A stretch of 64,000 bases of DNA from Betaproteobacteria bacterium (GTDB lineage: Bacteria > Pseudomonadota > Gammaproteobacteria > Burkholderiales > Casimicrobiaceae), in NCBI GenBank assembly GCA_016704895.1, contig JADIZG010000002.1:62001-126000 (forward strand), in the 5' to 3' direction. The position numbers and the translations under genes were made by a program. Positions within the stretch are counted from its first letter, which is position 1. Each line of letters starts with the position of its first letter. The notes below the pieces were generated by a model. It was not told where the DNA came from. It searched no databases and saw only the letters and a program-made list of their open reading frames with translations. Shown one piece after another: positions 59,372 to 64,000 of the stretch.

Positions 59372-60250
59372 TCATCCGCCGACTGCCCCCGCGTCCGAAT
59401 CGGACGCGAGGCATTCGGCGAGCGAGGTTCGCCAGTCGGGCAGCGCGAACCCGAACGTCCTTTCGAATCGCGCGGTGCCGAGCACGCCGTACGCGGGCCG
59501 ATGTGCCGGCGTCGGGTACTCCGCGGTCGTGATCGGCACCACCCGCACCGACGCGACGTCGGCGAGGATCGCCCGGGCGAAACCGTACCATGTCGTCGAG
59601 CCGGTGGCACTCATGTGATAGAGGCCGCTGCGTTCGGCGAGCCAGGGAAGCCCGCGCGAGGCGATGCGCGCGGTGGCGCGCGCGAGTTCGCGGGACCAGT
59701 TCGGCGTCCCCGTCTGGTCGTCGACCACGCGGATCTCCGGACGCTCGCGCGCGAGCCGCTGCATCGTCAGCAGGAAGTTCCTGCCGCGCCGACCGTAGAC
59801 CCAGCTCGTCCGGAACACCAGCGCGTGCGCGCCGCTCGCCGCGACCGCACGCTCGCCCGCGAGCTTCGATCGGCCGTAGGACGAAAGCGGACGCACGGGC
59901 GCGTCCTCGTCGTAGGGCGCGTTCGCGCTGCCGTCGAACACGTAGTCGGTCGAATAGTGGATCAGCACCGCGCCGGCGCGCTTCGCCTCTTCGGCCAGCA
60001 CGCCCGGCGCGACGCCGTTGACGGCCTCCGCGAGCGCGATCTCCCGCTCGGCCAGGTCGACGGCCGTGTAGGCGCCCGCGTTCACGATCAGCGCCGGCTT
60101 CGCTCGGCGCACCGTCGCGACGATCGCCGACGCATCGGCGAGGTCGAGTTGCGAGCGGTCGACGCCGACGACCTCGCCCAGCGGCGCGAGGGCGCGGACG
60201 AGCTCGTGGCCCAGCTGCCCGGCCGCGCCGGTCACGAGGATCGCGGCCAT
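59372..60250 (-). CDS. rfbD: dTDP-4-dehydrorhamnose reductase
   Basis: The 292-residue NADPH-dependent reductase makes dTDP-L-rhamnose. It has the cofactor loop VTGAAGQLGHELVRAL, YSTDYVFDG, and the catalytic YGRSKLAGE. WVYGRRGRNFLLTM and DDQTGTPNWSRELA are typical of the family. It is the last gene of the rfbBACD group, following rfbC by 4 bases. It provides rhamnose for surface polysaccharide. Confidence 0.96.
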   Translation of the reverse strand: MAAILVTGAAGQLGHELVRALAPLGEVVGVDRSQLDLADASAIVATVRRAKPALIVNAGAYTAVDLAEREIALAEAVNGVAPGVLAEEAKRAGAVLIHYSTDYVFDGSANAPYDEDAPVRPLSSYGRSKLAGERAVAASGAHALVFRTSWVYGRRGRNFLLTMQRLARERPEIRVVDDQTGTPNWSRELARATARIASRGLPWLAERSGLYHMSATGSTTWYGFARAILADVASVRVVPITTAEYPTPAHRPAYGVLGTARFERTFGFALPDWRTSLAECLASDSDAGAVGG

Positions 60251-60254
60251 GCGG

Positions 60255-60797
60255 TCAGTCGTAGAGCTCGGCCGTCGCGAGCGGCGTCCCGGCCGCGTCC
60301 TTCGCGGCGACCAGCGGAGCGCCGTCGACGGGCCAGGCGATGCCGAGCGCGGGATCGCTCCACAGCAGCGTGCGCTCGTGCTCCTGGTGCCAGTAGTCCG
60401 TGGTCTTGTAGAGGAAATCCGCCGACTCGGAGGTCACGCAGAAGCCGTGCGCGAAGCCCGGCGGCACCCACAGCATCTTCCTGTTCTCCGCCGACAGCGT
60501 GATCGCCACGTGACGACCGAACGTGGGCGAGCCGCGGCGCAGGTCGACCGCGACGTCGAACACCTCGCCCGCGACGACGCGCACGAGCTTCCCCTGCGGA
60601 TGGCGGATCTGGTAGTGGAGGCCGCGCAGCACGCCGCGCGCCGAGCGCGAGTGGTTGTCCTGCACGAAGTCGGCGTCGAGGCCCGCCTCGCGAAGCGCGC
60701 TCCGGTTCCAGCTCTCGAAGAAGAATCCACGCTGGTCGCCGAACACGCGCGGCTCGACGACGAGCACGTCGGGGATCGCGGTGGGGACGACGCGCAT
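60255..60797 (-). CDS. rfbC: dTDP-4-dehydrorhamnose 3,5-epimerase
   Basis: A 180-residue cupin-fold enzyme. It has FESWNRSALREAGLDADFVQDNHSRS, VLRGLHYQIRHPQGKLVRVV with the active-site His, and WVPPGFAHGF. The ATG at 60797 opens the family motif MRVVPTAIPDVLVVEPRVFGD. The gene follows rfbA by 16 bases and belongs to the same operon. It is the third step of the rhamnose pathway. Confidence 0.96.
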   Translation of the reverse strand: MRVVPTAIPDVLVVEPRVFGDQRGFFFESWNRSALREAGLDADFVQDNHSRSARGVLRGLHYQIRHPQGKLVRVVAGEVFDVAVDLRRGSPTFGRHVAITLSAENRKMLWVPPGFAHGFCVTSESADFLYKTTDYWHQEHERTLLWSDPALGIAWPVDGAPLVAAKDAAGTPLATAELYD

Positions 60798-60813
60798 CGA
60801 CGGCAGGGTCGCG

Positions 60814-61696
60814 CTACCGGAGCGACGGCTCGCGCAGCAGGCCCAGCAGGTAGCGGCCGTAGCCGTTCTTCGCGAGCGCCTGGCCGAGCGCCTCGAGGCG
60901 CGCATCGTCGATCCACTTGAGTCGCCAGGCGATCTCTTCGGGGCAGGCGATCTTGAGGCCCTGCCGCCGCTCGATCGTCTCGATGTACTGGGAGGCCTCG
61001 AGCAGCGACTCGTGCGTGCCGGTGTCGAGCCACGCCATGCCGCGGCCCATCAGCTCGCAGGAGAGCTCGCCCCACTCGAGATACCGGCGGTTGACGTCGG
61101 TGATCTCGTACTCGCCGCGCGCGGAGGGCTCGAGGTCGCGCGCGACGTCGAGCACGCGGTTGTCGTAGAAATACAGCCCGGTCACCGCGTAGCGCGACTT
61201 CGGGACCTTCGGCTTCTCCTCGAGGCTCACGACGCGCCCCGCCGCGTCGAACTCCACCACGCCGTAGCGCTCGGGGTCGGCCACCGGGTACGCGAACACC
61301 GTCGCCCCGCGCGCCTGCGCGTTCGCGCGCTCGAGCTGCACGTGCAGGTCGTGGCCGTAGAAGATGTTGTCGCCGAGCACGAGCGTCGCCGCGTCGCGGC
61401 CGACGAAGTCGCGCCCGATGACGAACGCCTGCGCGAGCCCGTCCGGCGACGGCTGCACGGCGTAGGAGAGCGACAGGCCCCAGCGCGACCCGTCGCCCAG
61501 CAGCTGAGCGAAGCGCGGCGTGTCCTCGGGCGTCGAGATCAGCAGGATCTCGCGGATGCCGCCGAGCATCAGCGTCGACAGCGGGTAGTAGATCATCGGC
61601 TTGTCGTAGACCGGCAGCAGCTGCTTGCTGACGACCTGCGTCACCGGGTAGAGCCGGGTGCCCGAGCCTCCGGCGAGGATGATGCTTGCGCGCCAT
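60814..61696 (-). pseudogene. rfbA: Glucose-1-phosphate thymidylyltransferase, two bases missing near codon 4
   Basis: The body of the protein is complete: IILAGGSGTRLYPVTQVVSKQ, PVYDKPMIYYPLSTLML, VLGDNIFYG and LDTGTHESLLEAS. It makes dTDP-glucose from dTTP and glucose-1-phosphate. The only good start, ATG 61696 (after GGGGAAAC, 13 bases beyond the rfbB stop), reads MARK and then falls out of frame. Adding two bases to make AAGGGC restores MARKGIILAGG, the usual N-terminus, and a 294-residue enzyme. The fault is at a G string, as elsewhere. A longer in-frame open reading that starts at 61779 runs through the rfbB end and is not credible. Confidence 0.9.
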
Positions 61697-61709
61697 CGCG
61701 TTTCCCCGG

Positions 61710-62765
61710 TCAGGCCGTGGTCTCGTACTGCAGCGAGATCCACGACTGGTACTCGCGCGTCTGGATCGCCGAGAGCCACGCGCCGTTGTCGAGGTACCAG
61801 CGCACGGTCTTCGCGAGACCGGTCGCGAACGTCTCGGTCGGCCGCCAGCCGAGCTCGCGCTCGATCTTGCGCGCGTCGATCGCGTAGCGCCGGTCGTGGC
61901 CGGGGCGGTCCTTCACGAACGTGACGAGCGACGCGTAGTCGCGGCCCGGGCGCTCGCGCGCGAGGACCGCGCAGAGCTCGTGCACGACGTCCAGGTTCTT
62001 CATCTCCGCGTTGCCGCCGACGTTGTAGGTTTCGCCCGGGCGACCGCGCTCGAGCACCGCGCGGATCGCCGCGCAGTGGTCCGACACGTAGAGCCAGTCG
62101 CGCACCTGCTGGCCGTCGCCGTAGACCGGCAGCGGCTTGCCGGCGAGCGCGTTGGCGATCATCAGCGGGACGAGCTTCTCGGGAAACTGCCGCGGGCCGT
62201 AGTTGTTCGAGCAGTTCGTCGTGACGGTCGGCAGTCCGTAGGTGTGCCGATAGGCGCGCACGAAATGGTCGGACGAGGCCTTCGATGCCGAGTACGGACT
62301 GTTGGGCGCGAACGCGGTCGTCTCGGAGAACGGCGGATCGTCGGGACCGAGCGTGCCGTAGACCTCGTCGGTCGACACGTGCAGGAACCGGAACGCGTCG
62401 CGCTCGCCCCCGGGCAGCGCGGTCCAGTGCGCGCGCACCGCCTCGAGCAGCTCGAAGGTGCCCAGGACGTTGGTCCTCACGAACGCGTCGGGCCCGTGGA
62501 TCGAGCGGTCGACGTGCGTCTCGGCGGCGAAGTTCAGGACCGCGCGCGGGCGATGGCGAGCGAGCAGCTCGGCGACGACGGCGCGGTCGCCGATGTCGCC
62601 GCGCACGAACGCGTGGCGCGCGTCGCCGCGGATCGGCGCGAGGTTGCCGAGGTTGCCCGAGTAGGTGAGCTTGTCGAGGTTGACGACCGGCTCGCCGGTC
62701 GCCGCGAGCCAGTCGAGCGTGAAGTTCGCGCCGATGAAGCCGGCGCCGCCGGTGACGAGGATCAT
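61710..62765 (-). CDS. rfbB: dTDP-glucose 4,6-dehydratase
   Basis: The 351-residue SDR-type enzyme carries VTGGAGFIGANFTLDW, AAETHVDRSI, STDEVYG and the catalytic YSASKASSDHFVRAY. NCSNNYGPRQFPEKL and WLYVSDHCAAI complete the family pattern. It dehydrates dTDP-glucose to the 4-keto-6-deoxy sugar. It is the first gene of the rhamnose group. A TAGAAT box at 62829-62834 on the minus strand may be the -10 of its promoter. Confidence 0.97.
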   Translation of the reverse strand: MILVTGGAGFIGANFTLDWLAATGEPVVNLDKLTYSGNLGNLAPIRGDARHAFVRGDIGDRAVVAELLARHRPRAVLNFAAETHVDRSIHGPDAFVRTNVLGTFELLEAVRAHWTALPGGERDAFRFLHVSTDEVYGTLGPDDPPFSETTAFAPNSPYSASKASSDHFVRAYRHTYGLPTVTTNCSNNYGPRQFPEKLVPLMIANALAGKPLPVYGDGQQVRDWLYVSDHCAAIRAVLERGRPGETYNVGGNAEMKNLDVVHELCAVLARERPGRDYASLVTFVKDRPGHDRRYAIDARKIERELGWRPTETFATGLAKTVRWYLDNGAWLSAIQTREYQSWISLQYETTA

Positions 62766-62871
62766 GGGGTCGGGATGCTCGCCCGCGCCGTCGCGCGGCG
62801 GTGGCTCAGGCTCACTGGGAGGACCCGGATTCTACCATCGCCCCCCGCGCCCCCCGGCGCCGGCGCGACCG

Positions 62872-63861
62872 TCAGGCCCGGTGGTAATCGCGGTACCAGG
62901 CGACGAACCGGGCGAGCCCTTCCGCGAGCGGGGTCCTGGGCGCGAATCCGGTGGCCGCGCGCAGGGCGTCGATCGACGCGTAGGTCGCCGGCACGTCGCC
63001 CGGCTGCATCGGCTGCAGGTCGCGCTTCGCGGTCCGGCCGAGCAACTGCTCGAGCGTCGCGATGAACTCGGCGAGCTCGACCGCCTCGTGATTGCCGATG
63101 TTGTAGATCGCGTAGGGCGCGCCGGTCGCCGGATGCGCGCCCGGCGGGCGGTCGAGCACGCGCACGACGCCCTCGACGATGTCGTCGACGTAGGTGAAGT
63201 CGCGCCGCATGCGGCCGTGGTTGAACACCTTGATCGGCTCGCCGGCGAGGATCGCGCGCGTGAACAGCATCGGCGCCATGTCCGGCCGGCCCCAGGGGCC
63301 GTAGACGGTGAAGAAGCGCAGGCCCGTGGTCGGCAGACCGTACAGGTGGCTGTAGCTGTGCGCGATCACCTCGTCGGCCTTCTTCGTGGCCGCGTACAGG
63401 CTCACCGGGTGGTCGGTCGGCTGGTCCTCCGAGAACGGCAGCGTGTGGTTCGCGCCGTACACCGACGAGCTCGACGCGTAGACCAGGTGGCGGACGCGCG
63501 CGTGGCGGCAGCCTTCGAGCACGCAGCCGAACGCGTCGACGTTCGCGCGCAGGTACGCCGCCGGATTGACGAGCGAGTAGCGCACGCCCGGCTGCGCCGC
63601 GAGGTGAACGACGCCGTCGAACCCGCCGTCCCGGAACAGGCGGGCGGTCGCGTCCGGATCCGCGAGGTCGAGGCGCTCGAACGCGAAGCCGGCGCGTCCG
63701 GCGAGCTGGCGCAGGCGTGCTTCCTTGAGCGCGACGTCGTAGTACGGGTCGAGGCTGTCGACGCCGACGACCGCGTCGCCGCGGTCGAGCAGCGCGGCCG
63801 CCGTGTGCATCCCGATGAAGCCCGCGGCCCCGGTCACGAGCACGCGGCGCGCCCCGCTCAC
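62872..63861 (-). CDS. NAD-dependent UDP-sugar epimerase (UDP-glucuronate 4-epimerase type)
   Basis: The 329-residue protein has VLVTGAAGFIGMHTAAAL, VDSLDPYYDVALKEAR, VHLAAQPGVRYSL, ASSSSVYG, YAATKKADEVIAHSY and FFTVYGPWGRPDMAP. The last motif set is typical of UDP-glucuronate/UDP-glucose 4-epimerases of the CapI/LspL type. It would supply galacturonic acid or galactose for surface polysaccharide. The GTG at 63861 overlaps the stop of the next gene upstream by 4 bases (GTGA). The rhamnose genes follow after 106 bases. Confidence 0.92.
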   Translation of the reverse strand: MSGARRVLVTGAAGFIGMHTAAALLDRGDAVVGVDSLDPYYDVALKEARLRQLAGRAGFAFERLDLADPDATARLFRDGGFDGVVHLAAQPGVRYSLVNPAAYLRANVDAFGCVLEGCRHARVRHLVYASSSSVYGANHTLPFSEDQPTDHPVSLYAATKKADEVIAHSYSHLYGLPTTGLRFFTVYGPWGRPDMAPMLFTRAILAGEPIKVFNHGRMRRDFTYVDDIVEGVVRVLDRPPGAHPATGAPYAIYNIGNHEAVELAEFIATLEQLLGRTAKRDLQPMQPGDVPATYASIDALRAATGFAPRTPLAEGLARFVAWYRDYHRA

Positions 63862-64000
63862 GACTTCCCCTCCTCCTGCGTGAGCGCGCGGAGCTTCGCG
63901 TACTTGAGGAAGCTCGCGAACGCCCCGATCGCGATGTGCGCGAAGCCGGCCGCGCCGTCGAGGAAGCCGAGCCTGAGCACGTAGAAGCGCGCGAAGCGCG
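63858..64000 (-). CDS. Glycosyltransferase family 2 protein, C-terminal fragment
   Basis: Only the last 46 codons are in the window: FARFYVLRLGFLDGAAGFAHIAIGA followed by FLKYAKLRALTQEEGKS. The Phe-Tyr-Leu-Gly-Phe-Leu-Asp-Gly pattern and the FLKYAKL helix are characteristic of the C-terminus of family 2 glycosyltransferases related to WaaE/KdtX in LPS core synthesis. The gene starts outside the window. It is probably co-transcribed with the epimerase (4-base overlap). Confidence 0.75.
   Translation of the reverse strand, partial: RFARFYVLRLGFLDGAAGFAHIAIGAFASFLKYAKLRALTQEEGKS

Noticed and set aside
61697..61779. N-terminal extension of rfbA from 61779
   Set aside because: It would overlap the end of rfbB and gives residues unlike any RfbA; a two-base loss near codon 4 explains the data better.

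Overview
The window is about 70% GC, densely coded and clearly bacterial. Gene content and order point to a betaproteobacterium (Burkholderiales/Rhodocyclales-like). The central block mrcA <> pilMNOPQ-aroK-aroB ... gltB-gltD-hemE-priA-argS-SPOR protein-dsbA follows an order known from beta- and gammaproteobacteria. An engB/cytochrome c4 divergent pair, a class I PHA synthase and a LiuR-type regulator fit the same group. I saw no rRNA, tRNA, CRISPR array, prophage or transposase gene.

Layout. (1) 1-1734, plus strand: the 3' end of purK overlapping a family III CoA-transferase. (2) 1735-17859, minus strand: about 16 kb of tightly packed genes for leucine/isovalerate breakdown. Reading from the promoter end: MerR regulator LiuR, thioesterase, isovaleryl-CoA dehydrogenase, thiolase, RhtB-type exporter, a second acyl-CoA dehydrogenase, a DsbA-like isomerase, a glyoxalase-fold protein, a GST, methylcrotonyl-CoA carboxylase beta subunit, methylglutaconyl-CoA hydratase, a DUF4126 membrane protein, carboxylase alpha subunit, a hydroxyacid dehydrogenase, HMG-CoA lyase, a DUF1289 protein, two small Cys-containing membrane proteins and a second DsbA-like isomerase. 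Leucine carbon would leave as acetyl-CoA and acetoacetate. A perfect palindrome after liuR is the likely operator. (3) 18052-20965, plus strand: an MBL-fold hydrolase and phaC (polyhydroxyalkanoate storage), divergent from liuR. (4) 21046-24189: envelope proteins (glycine zipper; FecR/DUF6600) and a degraded short gene. (5) 24297-38498, minus strand: SDR, dsbA, SPOR, argS, priA, hemE, gltD, gltB. (6) A plus-strand lipoprotein gene with its own promoter and terminator sits between gltB and aroB. (7) aroB, aroK and pilQPONM on the minus strand, divergent from mrcA. (8) 50223-57290: a nucleotidyltransferase-like protein, hemB, a DEDDh exonuclease, a CBS/DUF294 protein, a candidate small RNA, engB, cytochrome c4 and a MOSC protein. 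(9) 57371-64000, minus strand: a trypsin-like protease, rfbDACB (dTDP-L-rhamnose), a UDP-sugar epimerase and the end of a glycosyltransferase gene, suggesting O-antigen or capsule synthesis.

Two features of the DNA affect how the gene list should be read. First, at least eight genes, including essential argS, carry one- or two-base frame breaks. Most lie at GGGC or GGC strings. Three long G tracts also damage gene ends. These look like sequencing or assembly errors rather than decay, so the affected genes are annotated as full-length with a noted break. Second, a GC-rich hairpin repeat family (with a 75-bp triple tandem inside the pil operon) and a 28-bp inverted repeat that encodes the same C-terminal tail in two convergent genes are the most unusual structures seen.
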